A DNA stretch of 51,057 nucleotides from assembly GCA_964460035.1 (NCBI GenBank), contig CAYWPG010000029.1, positions 1 to 51,057 on the forward strand, written 5' to 3'. Shown here piece by piece: positions 1 to 7,249 of the stretch. This DNA comes from CAYWPG01 sp964460035. Lineage in GTDB: Bacteria > Pseudomonadota > Gammaproteobacteria > Nitrococcales > AK92. Below the pieces are notes generated by a model. The model was given only the letters and a program-made list of their open reading frames with translations, had not been told where the DNA came from and searched no databases. Position numbers and translations under genes: made by a program. Within the stretch, counting starts at the first letter, position 1, and every line of letters begins with the position of its first letter.

Positions 1-278
1 TGGACGACGTGATCTACGAGGAGTTCAAGGGCACCGGCAACATGGAGCTGCACCTGGATCGGCGTATTGCCGAGAAACGCATCTACCCGGCGATCAACAT
101 CAACCGCTCGGGCACGCGCCGCGAGGAGCTGCTGATGAAGCCGGACGATCTGCAGAAAGTGTGGATTCTGCGCAAGCTTCTGCACCCCATGGACGAACTG
201 GCGGCTATCGAGTTCCTGCTCGATAAGATGAAGGACACCAAGACCAACGCCGAATTCTTCGAGTCCATGAAGCGCTGA
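1..278 (+). CDS. rho: Transcription termination factor Rho, C-terminal part
   Basis: The gene is cut by the left edge. Reading from base 3, about 91 residues remain, ending in a TGA stop. They match the end of the Rho ATPase core: EEFKGTGNMELHLDRRIAEKR is followed by the conserved INRSGTRREELL stretch and the final helices. Rho is the hexameric RNA helicase that ends transcription of untranslated RNA. The RNA-binding domain and the Walker motifs lie outside the window. No clear intrinsic terminator follows the stop, and a REP-like repeat begins about 70 bases on. The identification is firm even from this fragment. Confidence 0.96.
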   Translation, partial: DDVIYEEFKGTGNMELHLDRRIAEKRIYPAININRSGTRREELLMKPDDLQKVWILRKLLHPMDELAAIEFLLDKMKDTKTNAEFFESMKR

Positions 279-349
279 GGCGCGGTGCTGTCGCAGGGAG
301 CGGCGTCCAGTGCAAGGCGGGGGCTCGCGCGGAAGCAGTCCGGCTGGGG

Positions 350-377
350 AAGGGCGCCCTCGCCGCGAATCTCGCCC
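350..377. repeat. REP-like GC palindrome, copy 1
   Basis: A short element of the form GGGCGCCCTCGCCGCGAAT. It resembles the elements at 8276-8301 and 33000-33029, which share a GGGCGC-rich left arm, a short loop and a GCGCGA or CGCGA right end. All three lie between genes. The grouping is by eye, and this copy has the weakest stem. Confidence 0.4.
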
Positions 378-413
378 CACCCACGACTCTTGGCATAATC
401 CCTTCACGCCCAA

Positions 414-489
414 GGGGCGCGCTCCCACAGTGGCTAGCTCATCGGCCTGTAGGAAGGTCCTGGAGACAGAAGCCACTGGTGGGAGTTGC
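414..489. repeat. Dispersed intergenic repeat, copy A
   Basis: The first 27 bases match the element at 36776-36802 with one mismatch (key core GCGCTCCCACAG followed by GGCTAGCTC). Partial similarity then continues through a CTGTAGGAA block to a closing CTGGTGGGAGTTGCG. The CTCCCAC near the start and GTGGGAG near the end are inverted, so the element can fold back on itself. This is the behaviour of REP or BIME sequences in other gammaproteobacteria. No transposase is nearby. Confidence 0.65.
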
Positions 490-652
490 GCTCTCGGTGC
501 GAATCCGCCTCCACGCCGCACAGCACTGGATAAAAGGTTCCGCGCCCAGGTTGTGTTCACTCGGCGGGCCGCCCCTTGGGCGATGGGATCAGCCCCCGGA
601 GGGAACGGCCGCATGGCCGCGAAATGGCCTTGCGCCGCGGTCAGCGTGGGCG

Positions 653-1531
653 CTACTGCGCTTTAGTCAGCGGATTCTGCGGCGTTGGCGCTTCGCCCTC
701 GATAAGCTTGGCGATGGCCACGTCCTCGCCCACCAGCTGCTCCACCCGCAGGCGGCCTTTGACCGGACCGGGCACCCAGCCGGCGGTCGCGCCGGAGGGA
801 GCGCGCAAGACTTGGCCGCCCGCGCGTATTTCCAGCACGTCGCCAATCTTCAGGCCCGAACGCTTGCCGGCGTTGATCTGCCAGCTGCTCCCGCCACCGC
901 CGAAGGCGCGCGCCGCCCAAGGCGTGAGCGCCGCGCGCTGGGCTGCGTTCAGCAGAATCGCGTCCGCCAGCGCATCGTAAGCATCGGCATCGCCGGCTCG
1001 CGGCTTCTCAAGGTCCACGGGGGCGGACACCGCGCCGGTCAGGGTGTCGGCGAAGATAGCGCGCACCGTGGAGGCATCGCCGGGTGCGGTACGAAGCTCA
1101 ACAAGCACGTCCACGCCGGGGAATACGGCCACGCTGTCCAGGCAAGGCCGGGAGAGCATGTTTCCGCAGTCTGCGCCTGCCAAGCTTTCCTGCACGGCCC
1201 CGGTGGGCAGCAAGAGTAAGTTGTGCTGGGGGCTGAGCCGGCTCAGGGCGCTCTGAAGTCGTGCGCCCGAAACACCGCTGCGTGCGTCGATGACCACCGC
1301 AATCCGTGCCGGCTGAACGACGGAGGCGGGTGTGGTGCGTTCTTCACTGCGGTCAGGGCTGCCAAAGAAACGCGAGAGCGGGATACCGGGATTCTCGCGT
1401 CGCTGGAATTCCAGGTTATCCGGTGTTTCGGCGAGGGGTGCTTCCGGTATGGTGGCTGTAGATGCGCAGCCGGCAGCAAGCGCAATCGCGAGAGTGAGGA
1501 GGGGGCTGTAGCGATTTCGGAACATGGTCAT
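653..1531 (-). CDS. Putative lipoprotein, possibly with a FlgT-C-like C-terminal domain
   Basis: A protein of 292 residues if it starts at the ATG at 1531, which has an AGG about nine bases upstream. An in-frame GTG lies further up and another ATG two codons in. The N-terminus has a basic start, a hydrophobic stretch and LAAGC near residue 22, which fits a lipobox and so anchoring to the envelope. The middle contains a region like the receptor folds of CsgG/FlgT-type proteins (residues about 65-200). The end, with INAGKRSGLKIGDVLEI, looks like the small beta domain found at the C-terminus of FlgT. I infer an envelope lipoprotein. The exact function is not recognised and no flagellar genes are nearby. 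Confidence 0.75.
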   Translation of the reverse strand: MTMFRNRYSPLLTLAIALAAGCASTATIPEAPLAETPDNLEFQRRENPGIPLSRFFGSPDRSEERTTPASVVQPARIAVVIDARSGVSGARLQSALSRLSPQHNLLLLPTGAVQESLAGADCGNMLSRPCLDSVAVFPGVDVLVELRTAPGDASTVRAIFADTLTGAVSAPVDLEKPRAGDADAYDALADAILLNAAQRAALTPWAARAFGGGGSSWQINAGKRSGLKIGDVLEIRAGGQVLRAPSGATAGWVPGPVKGRLRVEQLVGEDVAIAKLIEGEAPTPQNPLTKAQ

Positions 1532-1685
1532 TATCCGGTACCTAGTATGCACCCAGGAGCATAGGCGGGGGACTTGGGCTTGGCAAGAACAGTTCTTTCC
1601 CTTAGGCGAATAAGAAATCCGATTAGACAGGATATCGAGCGTCCGGTTTGGTGAGTGTCATTAGCCTAGAGGCGCGCACAAAAAA

Positions 1686-1712
1686 GGCGCTCCTAACTGG
1701 AGCGCCCTTTTT
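1686..1712 (-). terminator. Intrinsic terminator after porin 1, probably bidirectional
   Basis: An eight-base stem GGCGCTCC / GGAGCGCC with a five-base loop is flanked by a run of six A on the left and five T on the right. On the minus strand this gives a stem followed by a U tract just downstream of the porin stop at 1754. It would work on both strands. A second hairpin, GAGCCAG / CTGGCTC at 1720-1740, sits between it and the porin stop. Confidence 0.88.
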
Positions 1713-1753
1713 CCGGTATGAGCCAGTTCAAACCTGGCTCGGCCCAGTGTCGC

Positions 1754-2758
1754 TTAGAAGCGGTGAATCAGGGCCACGCCGAAGGCGGAGGCGTCCTCAC
1801 CCGCGACACCGCCCAGCACGTCGGACGTTGCGCCCGCCGCATACGGGGTGCGCGCCTGGAAGTCGTCGTTGCTGGTCATCGCGTAGTTCAGGTGAACCGT
1901 GGTGGTGGGCGCCAGAGCGTACTCGATGCCCAGGGCGAGCAAGGAGTGGTCGATGTCATCGGTCTTGTCCCACTGGGTCATGTAGTACTGACCCTTCAGG
2001 GTGACGCGATCCATGGTCCAGGAGAGACCTGCGCCAACACTCATGGACTCGTCCCCGCCCCAGTCAGCCATCTCGCCCATGCCAGCGACACGGAAGGCGC
2101 CGAAGCGGTAGGAAGCGCCCAGACGCACGGAGTTGGCATCAGGTGCGGCGCCGAACATCTCGCCGTGATCCTCATAGGTGAGGCCCACGAACAGCGGCCC
2201 CTGGGCGTAGTTCAGGCCGACGCCGAACATGGCCTCATCACTCTCGGTGGCGACACCGCTGAGGTTGGTGGTGTAGAACAGATCCACGCCGATCGGGCCG
2301 AAGCTGCCGCCGTAGGCAATGGAGTTGCCCACGCGCAGGTCGAAGGCGGTCTGGTTGGCCAGGCCGTTGCGGGCGTCACCGATCTGGTCGGCGAACAGAT
2401 CGGTGCGGGCGCGCAGCACGGTGCTGGGCGGAACCATGCGGCCGATGCGCAGCGTGCCGAAGTCGCCGCGGACGCCGACGAAGGTGTCGCGGTTGGCCAG
2501 GGTGCCACCACCCTCGGCGGTGTTCACCAGCGTCTCGATCTGGTAGATGGCGGTCAGGCCGCCCACTTCCAGCGGAGCGCCGCCGCGGATGCCGAAGCGG
2601 CTGGTGCGCGAGATAACGTTCAGGCCGCTCTCGTCGCCGTTGTCCTGCTGCTCAAGAGAGGTGTGGATCTGGCCGTAAATGACAGGGCCCTGTGCGCTGG
2701 CGATGGCCGGGGCGCCGACCAGAGCAGCGACTGCAAGTGCAGAGGCAAGCTTCTTCAT
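1754..2758 (-). CDS. Outer-membrane porin 1
   Basis: The protein has 334 residues from the ATG at 2758, with GGGGA in front. A longer open frame exists upstream, but the signal peptide fixes this start: MKKLASALAVAALVGAPAIASAQ with an ASA cleavage site at about residue 22. The mature part alternates in beta-strand fashion, contains GLTAIYQIET and DLRVGNSIAYGGSFGPIGVDLFY, and ends in a terminal phenylalanine (LIHRF), which is the signal for barrel assembly. This is the Gram-negative general porin family, trimeric channels for small solutes. It is clearly paralogous to the porin upstream at 3057-4178, by my estimate around half identical over the first 180 residues. It has its own promoter, leader and terminator. 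Confidence 0.93.
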   Translation of the reverse strand: MKKLASALAVAALVGAPAIASAQGPVIYGQIHTSLEQQDNGDESGLNVISRTSRFGIRGGAPLEVGGLTAIYQIETLVNTAEGGGTLANRDTFVGVRGDFGTLRIGRMVPPSTVLRARTDLFADQIGDARNGLANQTAFDLRVGNSIAYGGSFGPIGVDLFYTTNLSGVATESDEAMFGVGLNYAQGPLFVGLTYEDHGEMFGAAPDANSVRLGASYRFGAFRVAGMGEMADWGGDESMSVGAGLSWTMDRVTLKGQYYMTQWDKTDDIDHSLLALGIEYALAPTTTVHLNYAMTSNDDFQARTPYAAGATSDVLGGVAGEDASAFGVALIHRF

Positions 2759-2789
2759 TAGTATGATCCCCAAAATTATTGTGGTTGGT

Positions 2790-2838
2790 TGACGGAATTC
2801 GCCAGAGGGGTTCCCTCCCTGGCCACCGGCCTCCGTCA
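2790..2838 (-). promoter_or_regulatory. Porin 1 leader hairpin
   Basis: TGACGGA (2790-2796) pairs with TCCGTCA (2832-2838). Inside it GCCAG (2801-2805) pairs with CTGGC (2819-2823). The structure ends 31 bases before the ATG. The leader of porin 2 has a hairpin of the same two-helix plan at the same distance but with different paired bases. Both would form in the transcribed 5' leader. I propose a translation- or stability-control element. No ligand or small RNA can be named from the sequence. Confidence 0.6.
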
Positions 2839-2908
2839 GCCGGTACTGCGTTGTTGTCTTAATACAACACTGGGGCGAGGCCGCGTGGCTTCTGTCCCAC
2901 ACGTTGTT

Positions 2909-2937
2909 GTTCTACACCATGTTCTGTGCGGACGCAA
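2909..2937 (-). promoter_or_regulatory. Porin 1 promoter
   Basis: Read on the minus strand there is a -35 TTGCGT at 2937-2932, exactly 17 bases of spacer, and a -10 TAGAAC at 2914-2909. The same geometry occurs before porin 2, and the motif CATGGTGTAGAA is shared by both. Transcription would start near 2902, giving a leader of about 145 bases. Confidence 0.6.
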
Positions 2938-3015
2938 CAGTTCCATGTGTCCGTTGTACGGATGCAACACTAGCTTCGGTGCGCATTCTCCCCACGTAGC
3001 GGACTGTTAACTGAC

Positions 3016-3050
3016 GGGCGGCACGGCGCTATGCAAACACCGTGCCGCCC
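3016..3050 (-). terminator. Hairpin after porin 2
   Basis: An eleven-base perfect stem GGGCGGCACGG / CCGTGCCGCCC with a 13-base loop sits just past the porin 2 stop at 3057. There is no real T tract, so it may be a weak terminator or an mRNA 3' end protector. It separates the two porin units. Confidence 0.7.
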
Positions 3051-3056
3051 AGGCCC

Positions 3057-4178
3057 TTAGAATCGATGAACGATACCAAGGGCGACGCCGCTTACATCGT
3101 CACCAGGTGCAGGTGCGGGCAGCAGGCTGGAGGGCGTAATGGCCCCCCGCGACCAGGTGCCGCGGTTCGCATCGTCGCCGTTGGAAACCACTGCATAGTT
3201 GGCGTACAGGTTGGTGCTCGCTCCGAGCCTGAACTCGGCACCAACCGCGAACAAGGTGGAGTCCTGATCGGTGCCGTCGTCCGTGTCCACCTCGGTCATG
3301 TAAGCCTCGGTCTTCAGCGTGACGCGGCCGATGGTGTAGGCCACGCCGGCGCCAGCCGTCCAGTGATCGACCGACTCGCCGCCGCCGAACACAGCGGAGG
3401 TCAAGGGATAGTACTGGTTGCCGACCTCGGCCATGCCCGTGATGCGCAGCGGGCCGGAGCGGTAGGAAGCGCCGACGCGGAACGAATCGGCGTCGCGCAG
3501 CGCCCGGGTGCGGTCCGGCAAGGTCGGGAAGACCACAGGGCCCGTTACGCCGAAGGCGTCCTCGTGGCGCTCATAGGTGGCGCCAACCCACAAGCCGCCG
3601 CTGGCGTAGCTCAGGCCTATACCGTACATGGCCTGGTCGCCGTCGGTGGCCGCCGGCGGATTATAGTCCGGCGTGTCGAAGTCGGTTACATAGTAGAGGT
3701 CCAGCCCAATGGGGCCGAAGGTGTTGCCGTAGGCGATGGCGTTACCCACACGCAAGTCGAAGTTGGTTTCGCTACGGAAGGCGTTGCGGTGGTCGCCGAT
3801 CTGATCGCGGAACAACCCGACGCGGAAGGCGAGCACCGTGCTCGGCGCCGAGATGTGGCCGATACGCAGGGTGCCCAGGCTGCCGCTGCGCAGGCCCACC
3901 CAGCTATCCTGCCCGAGCAGCGTGCCGCCGCCCTCCGCTGTATCGACGCTGCTTTGGAGCTGATAAATCGCCATCAGCCCGCCTACCTGCAAGGGGATGC
4001 CGCCACGCAAGCCGATGTGGCTGGCGCGGGCAACCACGCCCAGGGAGGTGTCGGTGCCGTTGTCGTGGTGTTCGACGGCAGTGTGCAGCAAGCCGTAAAG
4101 GGTCGGGCTTTGGGCACTCGCCAAGGACGGCGCAGCAATGGCGGCAGCCACCGCTAGTGCGGATGCAAGCTTCTTCAT
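3057..4178 (-). CDS. Outer-membrane porin 2
   Basis: The protein has 373 residues from the ATG at 4178, preceded by GGGGATCACTAGTA. The signal peptide MKKLASALAVAAAIAAPSLASAQ is nearly the same as in porin 1, with cleavage after ASA. The barrel shares GGLMAIYQLQ, AEGGGTLLGQDSWVGLR and DLRVGNAIAYGNTFGPIGLDLYY with porin 1 and ends in GIVHRF. It is about 40 residues longer, mainly through longer loops, including one around residues 205-225 rich in Pro, Val and Arg. Loops line the pore mouth, so the two porins probably differ in selectivity or phage/antibody exposure. A tandem duplication followed by divergence is the simplest history. Confidence 0.93.
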   Translation of the reverse strand: MKKLASALAVAAAIAAPSLASAQSPTLYGLLHTAVEHHDNGTDTSLGVVARASHIGLRGGIPLQVGGLMAIYQLQSSVDTAEGGGTLLGQDSWVGLRSGSLGTLRIGHISAPSTVLAFRVGLFRDQIGDHRNAFRSETNFDLRVGNAIAYGNTFGPIGLDLYYVTDFDTPDYNPPAATDGDQAMYGIGLSYASGGLWVGATYERHEDAFGVTGPVVFPTLPDRTRALRDADSFRVGASYRSGPLRITGMAEVGNQYYPLTSAVFGGGESVDHWTAGAGVAYTIGRVTLKTEAYMTEVDTDDGTDQDSTLFAVGAEFRLGASTNLYANYAVVSNGDDANRGTWSRGAITPSSLLPAPAPGDDVSGVALGIVHRF

Positions 4179-4210
4179 TACTAGTGATCCCCAGTCGTTG
4201 TGGTTGTTGC

Positions 4211-4266
4211 GCGAAGTTAGGCTTGGGGTCTCTCTCTCTCTCTCCTCCTTAGCCTCCGGTCTTCGC
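4211..4266 (-). promoter_or_regulatory. Porin 2 leader hairpin
   Basis: GCGAAG (4211-4216) pairs with CTTCGC (4261-4266), and AGGCT (4219-4223) pairs with AGCCT (4251-4255). The structure ends 32 bases before the ATG, matching the porin 1 hairpin (31 bases) in layout but not in paired sequence. The large loop contains the GA dinucleotide tract when read as RNA. The bases between hairpin and start are also similar in both genes (shared CAACCACAA and GGGGATCA). Confidence 0.6.
4229..4244. repeat. (TC)8 dinucleotide tract
   Basis: Eight uninterrupted TC units lie inside the loop of the porin 2 leader hairpin, about 50 bases before the start codon. Read in the porin direction it is (GA)8, next to an AAGGAGGA that resembles a ribosome binding site. 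Such tracts can change length by slippage. Porin 1 has only a shorter, non-repeated purine run here. Confidence 0.8.
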
Positions 4267-4358
4267 TTCACCGGTGGCAGGAAAACCTGCCAATTCTTTT
4301 TTAGTAAATTTGGATACAACGGGCCGCGGCATCTTGCGTTGCTCGTTGCTATTCAATT

Positions 4359-4387
4359 CTTCTACACCATGAAGTAAAGAGCTGCAA
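4359..4387 (-). promoter_or_regulatory. Porin 2 promoter
   Basis: On the minus strand a -35 TTGCAG at 4387-4382 is followed by 17 bases and a -10 TAGAAG at 4364-4359. This mirrors the porin 1 promoter, including the shared CATGGTGTAGAA block. The expected start is near 4352, giving a leader of about 175 bases. Confidence 0.6.
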
Positions 4388-4479
4388 GTGTTGAGAACTT
4401 CTTATTTTTCTCTTTGGAGATTGTTGCTTAGCAGCAATTATTGCGGTGCGTCATTAAAACTGGGGTAAAAATCGATTCC

Positions 4480-5022
4480 TTAGACCGCGCGTTCGTAGTG
4501 CACGTAAGTAATGGGATAAGGGGTTTTTAGCCCTACGCCGTGCGAGTCTCTGTAGCGCTCTATCCAGGCATCGGGGTCCAGGGGAGGGAAGAAGGTGTCG
4601 CCCTCGATTTCGGCATGAACGTAAGTGAGATAGAGCCGATCCGCTCGCGGCAGCAGCGTGTTGAATATCTCTGCGCCGCCTATGACCATGATTTCGGGCA
4701 CGTCGCCCGCGGCGGCCAGCGCATCCTCGATGCTGTGCACCACCGTGCAGCCTTCGGCTCGGAAGCTCGTGTCGCGCGTTATGACGATGTTGTGCCGATT
4801 GGGCAAGGGCTTGCCTATGGACTCGTAGGTGCGCCGGCCCATGACCACCGGCTTGCCGGTGGTCATTCGGCGAAAGTGCGCCAGGTCCGCCGGAATATGC
4901 CACGGCAGTTGATTGTCGCGCCCTATGACATGGTCGTCGGTAAGCGCCACGATAAAGGAAATGATGGGACGTTGCGAAGCTTGTTGCATGACACCAGGCC
5001 TGGCCGAGACAAGGGCTTTCAT
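4480..5022 (-). CDS. folA: Dihydrofolate reductase
   Basis: This enzyme reduces dihydrofolate to tetrahydrofolate with NADPH and so supports thymidylate and purine synthesis. The hallmark segments are visible: ISFIVALTDDHVIGRDNQLPWHIPADLAHFR with the substrate-binding Asp, VVMGRRTYESIGKPLPNR, and IMVIGGAEIFNTLLP for NADPH binding. The frame from 5022 gives 180 residues, about 20 more than the Escherichia coli enzyme. An internal ATG at 4989 (residue 12) would shorten it to a more usual length. Neither start has a clear ribosome binding site. thyA, which makes the dihydrofolate, lies 3.4 kb away on the same strand. Confidence 0.95.
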   Translation of the reverse strand: MKALVSARPGVMQQASQRPIISFIVALTDDHVIGRDNQLPWHIPADLAHFRRMTTGKPVVMGRRTYESIGKPLPNRHNIVITRDTSFRAEGCTVVHSIEDALAAAGDVPEIMVIGGAEIFNTLLPRADRLYLTYVHAEIEGDTFFPPLDPDAWIERYRDSHGVGLKTPYPITYVHYERAV

Positions 5023-5304
5023 TAATAGCGGTGGGCGATTGCAGTGGCAAGGAGCGGAAGCGTTGCAGGCCGCAGCCGGGAAAACGCGGTTGAGCCTTGC
5101 CGCCGCGGCTAGGCGAATGGCTTGGAGAGAGACGCAGGCCGTGCCCGTTTCTTGCTTTTAAGCAATGCAGCGCCTCCAGGCGGGGGCATACCATGGGCTG
5201 TAATCGCGTGCCGGCCGCGTATCGTCGGTTCCGATGCTGCGCGGGCTCGGCAAGAGGCCGACGGTTCGCGGCGATGCTGGCCTATAGCCCTGAGAGGAGG
5301 CGTG

Positions 5305-5760
5305 ATGTACAAGAAGATCCTGGTGCCGGTCGATGGTAGTGCCACAGCGCAGGCCGCTTTGGCGGAGGCGGCGCGCATAGCGCGCGCAACTGGCGGCGAG
5401 GTGCGGGTGCTGCATGTATGGGACTTGTTCGACAGCATGCGCGGCATCCAGCTGTCGGCTTCGGTGATCCAGGAGGTGCGCGCCGCGGCGCTCAAGCAAG
5501 CGGAGCAAGTGCTGGCCGACGCCTCGGCATCGGTGGACCCAAGCGGTTTCACGCTGAGCAGCCAGTTGATCGAAAGCAGCGGCGAGCCGGTGGCCGAGCT
5601 GATCGTGCGGGGCGCGCAGGAGTGGGGCGCCGAGCTGATCGTCCTGGGGACCCACGGGCGGCGCGGCATCGAACGATTGGTGATGGGCAGCGACGCCGAA
5701 CAGGTGGCGCGTACCGCCCCGGTGCCGGTGATGCTGGTGCGCTACCCGCAAGGGCGATAG
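5305..5760 (+). CDS. Universal stress protein, UspA family
   Basis: The protein has 151 residues. The start at 5305 is set by a strong GAGAGGAGG five bases upstream and by the family opening MYKKILVPVDGS. The end carries the ATP-binding signature GTHGRRGIERLVMGS (G-x2-G-x9-G-S), followed by PVPVMLVR, so this belongs to the nucleotide-binding branch of the family. These small cytoplasmic dimers are induced under starvation and stress. It stands alone, divergent from folA. The AI-2E-type exporter starts 350 bases downstream, too far for a tight operon. Confidence 0.93.
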   Translation: MYKKILVPVDGSATAQAALAEAARIARATGGEVRVLHVWDLFDSMRGIQLSASVIQEVRAAALKQAEQVLADASASVDPSGFTLSSQLIESSGEPVAELIVRGAQEWGAELIVLGTHGRRGIERLVMGSDAEQVARTAPVPVMLVRYPQGR

Positions 5761-6108
5761 CACCCGCTGTACCTCATTGAGTGCGGTTACCCCGCGGTTG
5801 CCGGTGTCCGGACGCTTCTAGACGATGCTCCGCTGCCGGCGCGTCATATTCGCCGAGCTGCGGGGCATTTTTGGCGTGGTGTTCGCCGGCATTCCGCCAG
5901 CGGGCGCTGTGCGCATCCCCGCTGCGCTGCGCCGCGTCCACGCCCTTGTCGAGCCTCCGTGAAGGATGCCGTTGCCCTCACGGGCTATAGGCATGCCCGC
6001 CTCCTGTGGGCATAATGCCCTCCGCGTGCAGTTCATCGATGGGCGCCCGGGCAGCATGCCCTCCAAGCTGACCGTCTGCGCGCGATCTTCCGAGGAGGGA
6101 CCTATCGC
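5761..6108. other. Non-coding spacer with small palindromes
   Basis: This 348-base region between the stress protein and the exporter has no supported gene. It contains two related palindromic words ending in CTCC: GGGCATAATGCCCTCC at 6008-6023 and GGGCAGCATGCCCTCC at 6049-6064. GAGGAGGG before 6109 is the ribosome binding site of the next gene. Confidence 0.5.
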
Positions 6109-7206
6109 ATGAGTGTTGTTGCGGATCGTAAGAAGCATCCCCTGTATACGGCGGCGTTATCGCTTTTCATCATCATCGCCGTCGGTTATCTCATGATCGT
6201 TGCGCAACGGCTGCTGATCCCGTTCGTTGTCGCATTCTTTCTCTGGTATCTGGTCAATGTGCTGGCGGGCCTGTTCGGGCGAGTGCGCGTCGCCGGAGTG
6301 GCTCTGCCTGCCTGGGCTCAGTACACAGCCGCCTGCGCGGTGCTTGCCGTTGCTGGACACGTCGTGGTCGGAATCATTACCTCCAGCGTGGGCGAGCTGA
6401 TCTCGGCCGCGCCGGGCTACCAGCAGGCTTTTCAGCGCCTTGCATGGGGGCTGCAAGAGCGTTTCGAGTTCGTCGATATTTCGGAGGTCTCTCAATTTAT
6501 TGCCGAAATTCGTGTCGCCACGTATATCCGTGCGCTAGCGACGGCCTTTAGCGGATTGGTCGGCAATCTGGGGTTGATTATTATCTTTCTGCTGTTTTTG
6601 TTCTTGGAGCAGCGGTATTTTTCGGCCAAAATAAATGCCCTCATCCCCGACCCGAAAAGCCGGGCGGAGCTTTATGCGCTGCTAGCCGAGATCGACGACG
6701 ACGTTCGTACCTATATAGGCATCAAGACCGCCGCGAGTCTGGTGACCGCCGTGGCGGCATACCTGGTCATGAGCTACGTCGACCTGGACTTCGCGGGCTT
6801 CTGGGCCTTGCTGATTTTCCTGCTGAACTTCATACCCAATATAGGCTCCATCGTGGCCACGGCGCTGCCTTCTCTGCTTGCCCTGGTTCAGTTCGATACC
6901 TTGGGGCCGTTCTTCGTGGTGGCGGTAGGTATCACGATAATACAGTTTCTTATCGGGCAGATAATAGAGCCGATTTTTGCGGGTAAGACGCTGAATGTTA
7001 CCCCCTTGGCAATCATTTTCTCGCTGGTTATCTGGGGGATGATGTGGGGGATTGCCGGTGCCTTTCTGTGCGTGCCCATTCTGGTGATTAGTATGATCAT
7101 ACTTTATCACTTCGAGTCCACGCGCTGGCTGGCTATTCTGCTCAGTCAGAACGGTCGCGTCGCGCGCCGTGGACGCACGGCACCGGTATCCGAAGAAGCC
7201 TCTTGA
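6109..7206 (+). CDS. AI-2E/PerM family membrane transporter
   Basis: A 365-residue integral membrane protein. It has hydrophobic segments near residues 12-35, 65-90, 145-165, 205-235, 240-265, 270-290 and 300-330. The family signature region FWALLIFLLNFIPNIGSIVATALPSLLAL and the IEPIFAGKTLNVTPLAIIFSLVIWG stretch are both present. The family includes the autoinducer-2 exporter TqsA and sodium- or pH-linked PerM proteins, so the substrate cannot be assigned. A good GAGGAGGG precedes the ATG. The gene converges on the MscS-type gene, with only about 40 bases between them. Confidence 0.9.
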   Translation: MSVVADRKKHPLYTAALSLFIIIAVGYLMIVAQRLLIPFVVAFFLWYLVNVLAGLFGRVRVAGVALPAWAQYTAACAVLAVAGHVVVGIITSSVGELISAAPGYQQAFQRLAWGLQERFEFVDISEVSQFIAEIRVATYIRALATAFSGLVGNLGLIIIFLLFLFLEQRYFSAKINALIPDPKSRAELYALLAEIDDDVRTYIGIKTAASLVTAVAAYLVMSYVDLDFAGFWALLIFLLNFIPNIGSIVATALPSLLALVQFDTLGPFFVVAVGITIIQFLIGQIIEPIFAGKTLNVTPLAIIFSLVIWGMMWGIAGAFLCVPILVISMIILYHFESTRWLAILLSQNGRVARRGRTAPVSEEAS

Positions 7207-7249
7207 GTGCGGGAGTAGCGGCCGCCTTAGGGCTATAGCGCGTCGGCCG

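Larger units (their letters stand above)
279..652. other. Non-coding spacer with REP-like sequences
   Basis: This 374-base spacer lies between the convergent ends of rho and the following lipoprotein gene. I see no credible gene in it: the overlapping open frames have no ribosome binding site or recognisable protein. It holds a short GC-rich palindromic element around 350-377 and a longer repeat at 414-489. A second copy of the longer repeat lies 36 kb away (see separate entries). Confidence 0.6.
4179..4479. other. Leader and promoter region of porin 2
   Basis: This 301-base stretch lies between porin 2 and folA. It is more AT-rich than its surroundings, especially 4300-4470. It contains the porin 2 leader hairpin, the TC dinucleotide tract and the porin 2 promoter. 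I see no coding sequence in it. Confidence 0.7.

Noticed and set aside
1718..2761. Long open frame of 347 codons opposite porin 1, and a similar one at 3042-4157 opposite porin 2
   Set aside because: They mirror real porin genes. They lack ribosome binding sites and protein-like composition, and they arise from GC-rich codon bias on the other strand.
5818..6138. 106-residue minus-strand open frame in the spacer before the exporter
   Set aside because: It overlaps the start of the exporter gene. It has no binding site and its composition is unlike that of a protein.
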